The translations under genes and the position numbers were made by a program. Shown here one piece after another: positions 22,444-33,084 of a stretch of 64,000 bases of DNA; the first letter of the stretch is position 1; every line of letters starts with the position of its first letter. Below the pieces are notes generated by a model that saw only the letters and a program-made list of their open reading frames with translations, was not told the origin of the DNA and did no database searches. Source of the DNA: Crocodylus rhombifer (Eukaryota; Chordata; Crocodylia; Crocodylidae); NCBI GenBank assembly GCA_038503035.1, contig JAVSML010024420.1, positions 124,001 to 188,000 on the forward strand, given 5' to 3'.

Positions 22444-25400
22444 GTATGCAGTTACTCATTGCTTCACATTAAATTTTGGTCTCCTGCTTCTTTGACAACG
22501 TCATCCCACCTCTTGAATCCCTTCCCTCATTTCTTCTCATCTTCCTTCTCCTGCCAGAGATCCACCTCCTCCTCCTCAAAGCTTTACATAACTCTTTCAT
22601 CTCTGCCTTTGTATCCTATAAATTCTCTCTGAGCCTTTGCACCATCCCTTGTAGCTGCTCTCTACCTCCTCCAGCTCTCAGCTTTGTGCCTTCATCATGC
22701 ACACCTTCTGTGCTTGTAGCATCCTCTCAGTCTCTGCATGTCCCCTTTTTCTCCTCCATTAAATGTATGAGCACAGCTCTTTTTGGAAGCTATCATATCC
22801 CTCCCACCTCACAGTTGTGTCTGCTGTCTTAAGTACTGTATGCACTGTATTCATATAAACTGGTCTGTAATTTTCTCAGAGTAAAGACCTGTTCTTGCAA
22901 AGTGTTGTGCACACTTAAATAATTCCGTAACTGCAATAGAAAAACAAATCCTTTGATTAATAGCAATAAATGACTTGCACATGTGTGTTCTTCCTGAGGC
23001 CTTTCTTTGTTAAGATAATAGAATCTAACACATTATACAGGATTACAATGACACTATTTTAAAATATGCCATGCTATTGGAAACCCATATACTGCAATTA
23101 GCACTGCACCTGCAATTAGCACTGTACCTGCAATTGCTACTGTATCTACAGAGTTAGGGAAAAAGTCTTCATAACCTACAAACAGTCTCTTAGATAGAAC
23201 TCAGTAAAATATAGTAAGTTATCTTGATGTCATTTGTTTTACTATGTTCTGGTCCTTTACGTAAATGTAAAACCAGTCTATTCTGTAACTCAGACACTAT
23301 TTCTCCTATCTGTCCTCTCTATAAGCCCTAAGAGATGCCAGAGGAAGTAACACAAAGATTAGGTGGAACTGCCTGCTAGAGTTCAGACACTTCAAACACT
23401 CTACAGTTGAAGCACAGAGTCAGTTACAAAGTTTAAATCTGTTTTACAGTGAATCATTCAGCTACTTAGTAGAAGTTCCTTCCAACTGAGGTACATACTA
23501 GAATTTTGTAATGATGGACAGGCAAGATGGGCTGGATGTTAGCTGGAAACTGTTAACAGCATGAAAGGGAATAATACATATTACTATGCAAAATGTTAGG
23601 TTTGCTGAATCCAATACTACGAGTAACCATCTCAATCCTGCCATGGGTTCCACAAGACTTCTTCTGTGCTTGTATTTAATTTGTTGCAAGAACAGGGATA
23701 AACATATTTTTCCCCTATTTTAAATTATATGATTAGTTACCAACACAGTTTTTAATAGGAGCAATAGAATAAAATGGTGATAAACCATCTGTAGTATTGT
23801 ACGGAAAATGCATTGTGGGTTGCCATATTTTAAAATTATTTTTTAACAGACTAATGATTTATTTTTGTAACATTCTAATGAATTAGAATATAACAGTTAT
23901 GACAGTCCTTTTCCCACACCTGCAGAGATACAATGACATAACTGCTTTATATTAAAGGTAATTACAGGTATTGCATGCCTTTGACTAAGCCTAAAGGAAA
24001 GCAGGTAATGCTAAAATATGTTAAAGCTGTCTCACTTCCAAACAAAATAAGAACTAGCTGAAAACATATTAAAAGGCCTCTAAGCAGTTTGATGAATTCT
24101 GAATGTGAATTTTATGTTGGTTCATAAATAAACATCATTGATAATAATTGCCTTACAAGACCATAAATGAACTCTGTACTTGGAGAGACACCAAGTAAGA
24201 CTTAGGTAAACTTATTAAAAAGCGAAATGTCAGTAAAGGGCTTGTTCAGAAGCTTGTGTTACTAATGAATTGCCAGTATCTCACTGTGTATTAAAAAAAG
24301 AATAACACTTCCTTCCTGTTACAGTATATGCACACTCTTGTTTCCTCAAGGTTAAGTGCATTGCATATCAGGGATTTTCTGTATTCCTCCACCCTCACTC
24401 CAGCTCCCACTCCCTATGCCACTATGCAATACTTCCTCTACTTCAGGAATTTTGAGACCTCTTCAGACCTTCATACCAGGAGCATTGAAAGTTACCCATG
24501 ATACTCTCCCCTTGCTCTTTCCTCCTCAAGCCAGAGATTATCTATACTAGGATACTGCCTGTGCCAGATGTTGTATTTGTGGAGGACACAGAAGTGGAAC
24601 ACACATCTTTCTACCCAGAAATCCCCTTTGTGTCAGGAACATTCCCCAGGATTGAGGATCTGTTGCACTTAACTCCTTTTTCATCACTATTGTTAGACCC
24701 ATTAGATAACAGCAAACTGATGAAATCATTCTGACCTCAGTCAGATCAAATAACTAATTTGTGGATCTAGTTCTACAGCTGTTATTCAGGCAAACATCTT
24801 GCTTAAGTCAATAGTTAACACTAATTCTGAAACTGCAAGATGAAACCTACAATATTTCTGAAATAATTTATTCTTTTAACTCATTCTTTATTCAATGCTG
24901 CTTTTTGTTCACAGCTCTGTTACCATGCACATCCTTAGAGGGGTTTTTTTTTTTTCTTTTAGTGTTATTTAAAATTAAAGTTGGATTTCTTGGGACAAAC
25001 TTCTTTCTTAAGTTTTTTGCACACAACACATTTTCCTTGTAATGTATAGGATTGTACAGCTAAAGTTGAGAGCAGAAACAAGTCTACTAAATACTAATTG
25101 CTGGGACAAATCTTATTGTCCTTTTAAAAGCAGGGACCACATTTTTTCCATTTAAATAATTTAAAAAATATTGGGAATAGTTCTAATATTGGATACTCAT
25201 GCAATGAAACTGTATCCACATCACATTTCAAAATCTGCCATAGTTCAATAAGTTTGCCAGAGAATTCTTGGTATGCTAAGAAATTATACTGCCTAATTTA
25301 ATTTTTTTTTTTCCTTTTTTGTCAAGATCTTTATTACTCCTAAGTTCACCAAATAGTCTCTTTCATTTTCCTTACAGTCAGTCAGGAGAACTAGGAGGGA

Positions 25401-25600
25401 AGGTTGTGGTTTGGTTTTCTGGAGTACATTTTTTAAGCAATGAATTCACTTAGCCATTTTAGAGTCAGCTACTTGTCATTCATTAATGAATCTACAACTA
25501 TTCTAGTAATTCTTTTCTGTCCCCATTGTATAGTTATAAAAGTCCTCTGTATGCCCCTTTGGCCAACATTAACTCATTTTGCTTTATTTTCCTGCTACCC
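22444..25600. other. No gene seen; small tandem repeat at 23093-23146
   Basis: Long AT-rich stretch. The only structure found is a threefold 18-bp tandem repeat (tgcaattagcactgcacc and two variants) at 23093-23146. T-runs lie near 24944-24960 and 25301-25319. Confidence 0.5.
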
Positions 25601-25614
25601 TTTCTTCCCTTTCC

Positions 25615-25985
25615 CAGGGAATGGAAGACCCAGGTCTTCCCTCTCCCACAGAGGATCTGAACCCAAACCTTTCTATCTCAATTTCTAACAACGTGCTGTA
25701 ACCACCACTAGGCCATGGGTTAGGAATAATCTAGGAGAAAGAGTTCAGAAATATGGTTACTACAGAAAGGTGGTCTTGGGTAACTGTTCCCAGCATTGCA
25801 GAAACTGCTCCAGTGCTCTTTAATATTCATTGGATAAATGTAAGATTGGATCAGCTTCAAGAGGTGGACTGGAGATGGCTCTAGTTGATGTCTGACCTGG
25901 GATCTGGTTAGATCTCTTTGTTGGGAAGCAGGAGATACAGGTTCAAATATCCCTCTGAGAGAGGGAGGCCTAGTGGCCATTACTC
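25615..25985 (-). repeat. tRNA-derived SINE-like repeat
   Basis: On the minus strand, 25715-25705 reads TGGCCTAGTGG, an A-box, and 25663-25653 reads GGTTCAGATCC, a B-box. The roughly 41-base spacing is typical of a tRNA-derived Pol III promoter. The right part (about 25895-25980) carries a related segment in the opposite orientation (acaggttcaaatatccctct, then cctagtggcc), so this may be a head-to-head pair or a more complex repeat. It does not fold as a canonical tRNA by eye. Boundaries are approximate. Confidence 0.45.
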
Positions 25986-26077
25986 AGTAAGAAAAATTAG
26001 GCAACAAACAATTTTAAAGAGCAAAAATTAGATGGCATTTTATTTTTACTAAATGGCTGACAAGTACTGGTATCAGT

Positions 26078-26205
26078 GGGACTGTCTACATGTGCACTTT
26101 AATGTGCATTAAAGCATCACAAAAAATGTGCTCTTCAGCTACTGTGGAGGTACTAGGTTTAATGTGCATTACCTAAACCACACTAATGAACATGTAGATG
26201 TGCCC
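26078..26205. mobile_element. Short MITE, 128 bp, 3-bp target duplication
   Basis: The imperfect inverted ends gggactgtctacatgtgc and catgtagatgtgccc are flanked by AGT (26075-26077 and 26206-26208). The interior repeats 'tttaatgtgcatta' twice. No coding capacity. Inferred to be PIF/Harbinger-like from the GGG ends and 3-bp duplication. Confidence 0.7.
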
Positions 26206-26208
26206 AGT

Positions 26209-26646
26209 GTTTCTTAGGTAATACGTCAACTGAGTTATGCAAGGCCCATGCACATTATATATTCTTGCAGAAGATGGCTGGTGACTTCGGTTGCTCAGGG
26301 AGTTATGTGAAATCTGCACAGATAATATCAAAATTCTTAAAGGGAGCAGGGAGTACTAAAACATTTTCAGTATATCATTTAAAAGGTGGGTGAAGAATTT
26401 ACATGGCCATGAATGTGCATCATGCTACTACATAAGAGAAGAACATATAGATGCACACCACAAAGTGATGGTGTGGTGTGCTGTAAAGTAATCCAATAAC
26501 ACCTGGAGACAATTAGCTCCAGTGTATAGCTATACAACAATATATTACAAATCTACATTTCAATGAGCTGGGTGAAGATAGGCTGAGTCTATGACTAGGA
26601 CTGACAAAAGGGAAAATGGTGATGGAGAAAAATTAAAGAAACCCAC
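26209..26646. other. Intron following the first coding PCDH11X exon
   Basis: Non-coding on the gene strand. The open frame of the exon continues 29 codons past the donor into this sequence but loses all cadherin character at once. Confidence 0.7.
26645..26646 (-). other. PCDH11X: Splice donor of the PCDH11X exon
   Basis: The minus strand reads CTTAAG|GTGGGT, placing the GT directly after the last codon (Lys180). Cadherin homology stops exactly here, which supports the call. Confidence 0.85.
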
Positions 26647-27186
26647 CTTAAGAAGTTCATAATGTTGAATCCCATTCACTCCAATGTCAGGATCAATAGC
26701 AGAAGGGACAGAGTACCGGGAATTAATGGCTGTGTTTTCAGGGATGGAGATGTTAATAACGGTTGAGGGAAAGAGAGGAGCATTGTCATTGATATCCTCT
26801 ATCAGGAATCTGATCTTGACCAATCTGAAGACTTCATCAGGCAGAACAGCTACCTCCACCTCATAAAAGCAGCGGTTCTCGCTAAAGATTCCAGAGCACA
26901 GCTTCTCCCGGTCTATACGGTTAGCAGTAGTGAATATCTCACCAGTGTTTTCCTCTACACGCACTAATGGTACATCTCCAGTCTTATACACAAGTTTAAA
27001 CTGAAGAGGAGATGAAAGAGGAACATCTGGGTCCAATGTCAAGTTGAGATCCTTGAGCAAATTGCCAATCAGGACATTTTCTGGCAGTTCTTCCCTCACT
27101 GTATAATTCTTCTCCTGAGCACCAGACTGATATACAATACAGGCGAATAAGACTGCCAAGAGGTAGGTTCCAGACAGCAAGTCCAT
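26647..27186 (-). CDS. PCDH11X: Protocadherin-11, first coding exon (signal peptide, EC1, start of EC2)
   Basis: PCDH11X is a delta-1 protocadherin, a calcium-dependent homophilic adhesion receptor of the neuronal plasma membrane. The exon gives 180 codons. A hydrophobic signal peptide spans residues 1-22, with the mature chain likely starting near QEKNYTV. EC1 covers about 24-135, including IDREKLC (91-97) and the calcium-binding linker DINDN (131-135). EC2 starts at about 136 with VINISIPEN and is cut after residue 180 in phase 0. The start is the first ATG after the acceptor, with a purine at -3 and G at +4. It closely resembles the N-terminus of mammalian PCDH11X/Y as I know it, down to the MDLLSGTY start. 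No stop codon or frameshift is seen, so it looks functional. The remaining EC repeats, transmembrane segment and cytoplasmic tail must lie to the left of this window, since no second exon was found within 26 kb. Confidence 0.93.
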
Positions 27187-27230
27187 TTCCAGAATGGCTA
27201 ATGAGTATTTTTATAGAACACCAAGGGCAG
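27187..27230 (-). other. PCDH11X: 5' UTR part of the PCDH11X exon
   Basis: Forty-four bases between the inferred acceptor and the ATG. There is no upstream ATG in this stretch. At least one upstream non-coding exon must therefore exist, outside the window or unrecognised. Confidence 0.7.
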
Positions 27231-27262
27231 CTAGAAAAAAAAGAGGAAAGGGAAAAAATATT
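27231..27262 (-). other. PCDH11X: Splice acceptor and polypyrimidine tract of the PCDH11X exon
   Basis: The minus strand reads a long pyrimidine tract (tttccctttcctctttttt) followed by CTAG at 27234-27231. This is a strong 3' splice site, 44 bases before the initiator ATG. Confidence 0.8.
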
Positions 27263-27713
27263 AAAAAGCCATACAACAGTACGCCAGTCAAATGCTACAA
27301 ATGCAAAAGGAAATTTAGCCTTTCATGAGCCAAGTAATTGGAAAACTGCTGTAAAACTAGGTCAATCAAACTTTTTATCTTACTCTGAACAATGTCACAT
27401 CAACTAAATAGTAGTAAAGTGGATAATCTCTTACAGCTGCATTTTTGTACCCTCAAATTTTTAAGACTGGATCCACCAAAATTCAAGGGCCTCTTCAACA
27501 GATATTTGTAATCAACCTTCTGAAAACAAACCTTCCCCTCTAAAGCACGCCCTGCTCTGTTGGCACTCATTTATCTCCCACCTGCAAGTCTTTGATGTTC
27601 CCTCCTGGAGCAGCTCAGACATTCTCAAGTCCACCACAGTACATGGTATGCAAGTAGCCATTAGCTGTGCAGCACTTGCTGTTCTGCTTCTGAATCACTT
27701 CTGTCTATGGGCA
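27263..27713. other. Intron upstream of the PCDH11X exon; no other feature seen
   Basis: AT-rich sequence on the 5' side of the exon. No repeat termini were found. Confidence 0.6.
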
Positions 27714-28534
27714 TTTGTGGACCCCTTTACACATTACACTTAACGCATGATTAACTGGTTAATCAGTTAATCATGCCTTAAAGTTGTGACTCAGTTACAC
27801 AGTGAACCAATTAAAGGTGTGTTAAAACAAGCAATAAGCTACAAAGTTATTCCACATTCAAAATGTATAACTCTATAGCGTGTTCTAATTACGCCATTAA
27901 CTGAACTTGTGACCAAGTGCACCCCTGTGGCTGGAAGCCCCATCAACTAAGGACTTGCAGCAGGTGGTGCACAAGGATGCACCACCTGCTGCAATCCCTG
28001 CAGTTGACAAGGCTCACAGTGGCAGCAGCATCCCCTCCACTGCCCCCGCTGTAAGCTTGATCAGCTGCAGGGCTTGCAGCAGGGAGAATGCTGCCCCACA
28101 CAAACCTCATAAGGTGCAGGGCTCACAACAGGGGCAGTGCCAGGAATGCTGCTGCTGCTGTGAGACTTATTGACTGCAGGGCTCACAGTAGGGGGCTGTG
28201 TCTTCAGTTCCAGGGCTCACAGTGAAGGCAGCAGAGAAAACGCTGCTGCTGCTGCAGGCCTCACAGTGGTGGTTGTGTTCTTCCTGCTGCCCCCACTATG
28301 TGCCCTGGTGTTGATAAGTCTGGCAGCATTCCTAGTGCCATCCCCCGTCCTGCAACCAAGGTCGTCATGATCTAGGGCTCCCCCTGGACAATCAGTAAGG
28401 AGTGATAGGACCTAATGCGTGATCCTAATTGCACCTCCTGCCAAGCACATGTGGCATAAGAGGAGGTGGAATTTTGTGACTTGTGCATTATATCTCTTTG
28501 TGCTTTAATATGCATGTGTAGAGAGGCCCACAAA
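27714..28534. mobile_element. DNA transposon (MITE-like) with GC-rich repeated core
   Basis: The ends are inverted: tttgtggacccctttacac on the left and gtgtagagaggcccacaaa on the right. I could not define a clean target duplication. The core (about 27955-28370) repeats units of the type 'gctgcagggctcacag', four to five times with variation. Blocks outside the core (ccattaactgaa, cacatgtg, caagcac) match the TAA-flanked MITE at 16096-16624 in reverse orientation, so both belong to one group. Confidence 0.65.
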
Positions 28535-28902
28535 TCACAGGAGACTTAAGTATTGTCTCTGTAATCTGCCTCTGGTTTTTGTACTTATGTAAAACTATAC
28601 GACGGTTCTAAACATTAAGAAACACATGCTGGGAAAACTGATGAAAAGAATGCCAAAAGAACTTAGAAAATAATGAACAGAGACTCCAGCTAGTAACAAA
28701 ATTTCCAATTTTTAAATAAGAAGGGGCCTAGGTCCAAACACTCTGAGATAAATAAAACTCTATAGTAACATTGGATCACAATAACAATTCACAAGAGCGC
28801 TCTGTCTGCTCACCTGAGTGCTCATCTGTAATGATTCTCATGTCAAAATGGAAACAATTTTAGGAGCAGTTGTTATAATCTGAACGATTTCACAACAACA
28901 AG
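28535..28902. other. No feature recognised
   Basis: AT-rich spacer between two DNA transposons. Confidence 0.5.
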
Positions 28903-30418
28903 GGCTAGGGACAGATATTCAAAAAAGCCTGAGCCTGAATCGATTCAATCTTTTCAGGTTAGGCTAAGCAAATAAAACTCTGGCTTGCATCTACAAATGC
29001 ATATCAGGCAAGACCCAGGATGTCATCCTCCCACTTTATTTGGCCTTCATGAGACTACAGCTGGAGTACTGTGTCCAGTTCTCAGCTCCACACTTTAGGA
29101 AGGATGTGGAGAAGCTTAAGAGAGTCCAGAGGAGAACCATGTGCATGATCAGAAGTCAAGAGAGCAGGCCATATGAGGAAAGGCTGAAAGGCGTGGGAAA
29201 AGCATAGGCTCAGGGGGAACTTGGTGGCAGCCTATAAGTAAATCAGGGGTGTGAATCAGAATCTGGGAGAACATCTGTTCACCAGGGCACCCCTAGGGAA
29301 GACAAGGTCTAACAGTCACAAACTGCTAGAAGATTGTTGTAGGCTGGACATAAGGAAAAAACTTTTTTACTGTCTGAGTCTCCAGAGTCTGGAATAGATT
29401 CTCCCCAGAAGTGGTGCAAGCACATACTCTGGACACATTCAAGAAGCATTTGGATGATTATCTCACTGGGGATATCTGACCCCAGTTGACTCCCTGTCCT
29501 TTGGGCAGTGAGTTGGACCCAATCATCTTGCAAGGTCTCTTCCAGCCCTAATGTCTATGAAATCTATAACATTTATTAAATCAGTTTGTAACTGCACAGA
29601 CATCCCCTCTGGACTGAAAAAATGCCGGCACATGCCTGTAGTGGCTAAGGTTAGAAGTGGGAGTGGGGGAAGAGGGCATTACAACAGCCCTCCTTCCTCT
29701 TGCAGTGTTGAACTTGCACTGTTGAGCTAAGGGAGGCATGGCCAGGTCCCAGCAGGACACTCTTGATAACAGAGCATTTATCAGCTCTGTTATCAGCATT
29801 TAGCACCCCATCAGAAAACATGGGGCCTCACTCATTAGTTCAAGTTCTTCTTAAACAGCCTTTTTCCAAATGCAGGGACATTACCAGCAGACCTGTTGAT
29901 TAGCTCCAAAAAGCACTGTCCTATCTGCCTTACACAGACACATCTCAGCATTAGTTAGCATACCACATGCTGGCTACAGTCCATGCTGTGGGAAAAAGGA
30001 CGAAAGGACACAGCATGGTCTGCTGGCTTCCCCGTGTCCCACTCCTGCTTAAGTACAGGAGAGGGAGTGGGACACAGGGAAGCCAGCAGACCCTGCTGTG
30101 TTTACAAGGCTCTGCCAGAGCTCTAGCCAGGGAGCAGAAGGGAAGGGCCAGCCCTGCTTTGGACCAGAGAGCCCTACCCAGCCCAGCCCAGAGGGCATGC
30201 TGGGATGCTGGGGGAATCTCATTTAACTTAAACAAGCAAGGGGTCTGGGCTAGACATTGTGTAAGCTGGTTTAACCCAAATCAGTTAACCAGGTTTATCT
30301 CAAACAGGTTTCAGCCATTTTCAAAGTGGTTTATGTGCACTGAATGTCTGTTCTGTTACAGATTTAAACAAGTTTCTGATCACTTAAACTGACTTATGTG
30401 TAACGTCTGTCCCTAGCC
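28903..30418. mobile_element. GGCTAGGG-ended DNA transposon, copy E, split by a CR1
   Basis: The left end ggctagggacagatattc and right end acgtctgtccctagcc are flanked by AAG (28900-28902 and 30419-30421). The element is interrupted after about 28966 ('aggttaggctaa') and resumes at about 29577 with 'taaatcagtttgtaac'. In the intact copies these two pieces are continuous. Removing the inserted CR1 leaves roughly 905 bp. No transposase. Confidence 0.88.
28967..29576 (+). mobile_element. CR1 LINE 3' fragment inserted in copy E
   Basis: The 3' end of CR1 ORF2 (LQLEYC-, RKDVEKL-like sequence, then the weakly preserved LWNRFSPEVV region) and 3' UTR, finishing with 'ggtctcttccagccc', 'atgtctatgaaatctata'. 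It is 5'-truncated and frame-broken. Its position inside the transposon shows that this CR1 inserted later. Confidence 0.88.
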
Positions 30419-30421
30419 AAG

Positions 30422-30949
30422 GTGGGCTTTTAATAGGCTTAGTCCTGTAAATGCCCAGCTCTTTTATGCATAGTATCTATCTATATTGGATACTAGCTGG
30501 TAATTTCAATGGGAATTGTTAGTTCTTTCTTCTTTGGTTAAGACATTTTTAAGGGTTGATGTTAGTCTCTGACAGGCTAACCTTCATGTATTTTTGAGAA
30601 TTAGACATTATTAGACAAGTATTAGACATTTTTTGCTTGATTAAATTATTCTAAATCTGATCAGATTTGACTGCAAGTAAACTAGAACTGTTTCTTAACT
30701 GCTTTGATATGCATTAATAACTCACTTTAGGGAGCTGCTATTTAAACATGATAAATATGAGTTTGCAAGAGAAAGGGGAGAATATTCTACATTCTTCAGC
30801 TTGTTTTCTGAATGCAGCCTATTCCAATTCAGATTCATGAAAACTTACGCACTTACCAAAACTTGATGTAAAAAATACTCAGGTACAAATGACTGTTTGT
30901 GTTGAATATTAACAGCCTGAAATTGACTAACACTCCTAACTTTCAATAT
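30422..30949. other. No feature recognised
   Basis: AT-rich sequence with no repeat boundary or coding motif. Confidence 0.5.
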
Positions 30950-30979
30950 GTCTAATGATTTTGGGACTGGTATTGGGCA

Positions 30980-31430
30980 TCTTGAAAATGAGGGGACTCT
31001 TAAGAGTCATGGCACCTCTCTATATTTTAAATTGGGTTGCATCCCTGGTTGAGAGCTGCTGCTGCTCTGTCTCAGTTTACCTCAGTTGTTCATTACTAGG
31101 GTGCTGCCAGCACTGCAGTCAGGTACAACTACCCTCCATGCCTCAGTGCACAGCCAGATAAGTTTAAGCCAACAGACAGGCCTGCTCTTGCTCCAGCCCT
31201 TCTCAATCTGGCCCCTCCAGGCTGCTCCCAGAAACAGAGGTGTTGGGGTAGTTCCACCTGCCTTTGTTTCTCTAAGGATTGCAGGAATGCAACCAGAAAA
31301 GGCTGCAGAAAGTGTGTCTAACTGCTTTAGGTTATTGAGCAGTTCCACCTGGTTGTTGCAGTGGAGGCACCTGCACCATGGCACCCTTGAAAGTGCCTCA
31401 TGCCACCCTGATTGAGAACCTCCGCTATAA
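30980..31430 (-). repeat. Possible hAT-like non-autonomous repeat (decayed)
   Basis: On the minus strand the segment begins near 31428 with 'ggaggttctcaatcaggg', 'tggcatgaggcac', resembling the common vertebrate hAT end family that starts with ggttctcaacc. A second, direct copy of the same motif (tctcaaccagggatgc) appears near 31041-31056. No target duplication was found, so extent and structure are uncertain. Confidence 0.4.
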
Positions 31431-31826
31431 TATTTGTAGCCCCTACACTGCCTAGCTCCCAACATTTTCAAAGCTTTTATATGGTAGTCCATTTCTGAAC
31501 TACTATTAAAAGCCTTGAAAATGAGGGAAAAAAGCAGCTGTGAAATGGACTAGCTGTGAATCAAATGCTTCTAATAGTAGCCCTTTAAAATCCCTCTTCA
31601 CCGTTTCTGGAGTAGTTAACAAAGTACAATTAATTACAAAGTAGATGGTTACAGTTATAGCAAGTATACAGTTAAACATAATACATTTTACCAGAGTACA
31701 AAGCAGAAAACAGGGTTGAAAGGTGCTATACACTTAACTTATATGGAGTTAACCAATTTTGCTACAATGTAAACAAGAGACATTAAATTAGAACTGTCAT
31801 TGTCAAGGCCAGATTATGATGGGGGG
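31431..31826. other. No feature recognised
   Basis: AT-rich spacer. Confidence 0.5.
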
Positions 31827-31838
31827 AGGGGAGTCTAA

Positions 31839-32122
31839 ACTGGGGGTTCTCAACCTTTCCATGCTTTGGCCTGGCAAACTGCGAACCAGAAGCAGCCATG
31901 ACTGCAGCTGGCAAACTGAGGACTACCACCCAGAGCCCCACGGCTAGAATTTCCAGCCCAGAACACAGGCAAAGGTACTTCCAGCCCCTGGGTGGGGGGT
32001 GGACCAAACCTCAAACAATGGGCCCTGTGGGAGGAGTCGTAGCCTCTCTGCCCAGCTCTGCAGGGCCATGGTTTGCCAGTCCATGATCACTTCCGGTCCA
32101 GCAGCCAACGCTTAGAGACCCG
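31839..32122. mobile_element. Possible hAT-like MITE
   Basis: The left end gggggttctcaacc and a decayed right end (cttagagaccc) are inverted relative to each other. The GC-rich interior includes two related segments, tttggcctggcaaac and tggtttgccagtcca. The 8-bp flanks match poorly, so the call rests on the left terminus and composition. Confidence 0.45.
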
Positions 32123-32129
32123 TTATAAT

Positions 32130-32496
32130 GTGAGGCCCTAAGCTATAGCTTGCTTAGCTTGGGCCTAAATCTGGCATTAGTCATTGTGCTATGCAGAATT
32201 ATGGGGCAATTACATATAAAGTAATATACACACACAATGTAATGACAAAAGTGACCATTTACAGAACTTGATATAAATTTTACATATGTATTATCCACAG
32301 CATTTTGGTAAATTGGTAATAGTTATCATTCAACAATAGACAGGCATTCAGGAGTGAAGGTACAGTAGAGTACAAGGAGCTATTTTAAAAATCCATTTTA
32401 ACAAACTATTAATGTACTTTTAAATAAATAATTAAGGAAGTTACCAACAACTACTGATTATTAATAATAGCAATATACATTTAATGACAGAAATGT

Positions 32497-32528
<32 letters not shown>

Positions 32529-33080
32529 CTGTGCTATATTTATACCTGCTTGTGTATTATATTGAAGTCAATGTACCACTAAAAATCTTCACATCCTGTT
32601 AAAGGAACTGCGTGCACACACACACAAGCTATACTAGTAAAAAAATACTTCAGGAAATAAATGTTTTATTTCCACTATTGTTTGGATAAATACAATTTAT
32701 CCACTATTGTTAGGATAAATATTTCTTCCCACAATGATAATAATAAATGCATACTAGTCTCAATTATGAAATAATGTTTAAAATGCTGTCATTTGAACAA
32801 GGCCATATAATGTCAATATTTTCTTTACATACTCTGAGTTTATGAGAGTACTATAGAACTCCAATATTGAAGGAAAAAATGCAGTAAACACATAAGGAAC
32901 TGGTGTCTGTGGGACAGTATTTTTAACCTTATTATAAGCACAGGGATTGCAAAACTAACTCAAGGCTTAACCTCCTGTGAATTAAGGTCCCTGTGCTAAG
33001 TTTGCTTGTGAAACCATCAGCATAAAAATAAGCACAGGCAATCACCATCATCATCAAAACCTATTGCACATGTCCAACAA
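32130..33080. other. No gene seen; (GATA)8 microsatellite
   Basis: AT-rich sequence with a (GATA)8 repeat at 32497-32528. A short direct repeat (ccactattgttnggataaat) lies at about 32672-32719. Confidence 0.6.
32497..32528. repeat. (GATA)8 microsatellite
   Basis: Eight uninterrupted GATA units. Confidence 0.97.
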
Positions 33081-33084
33081 ACAA

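Noticed and set aside
25653..25715. Possible functional tRNA gene
   Set aside because: A and B boxes are present, but no convincing cloverleaf pairing could be drawn by eye; a tRNA-derived SINE is more likely.
31082..31492. 136-residue minus-strand frame and 109-residue plus-strand frame
   Set aside because: Both fall in a probable hAT-like repeat and neither has a motif.
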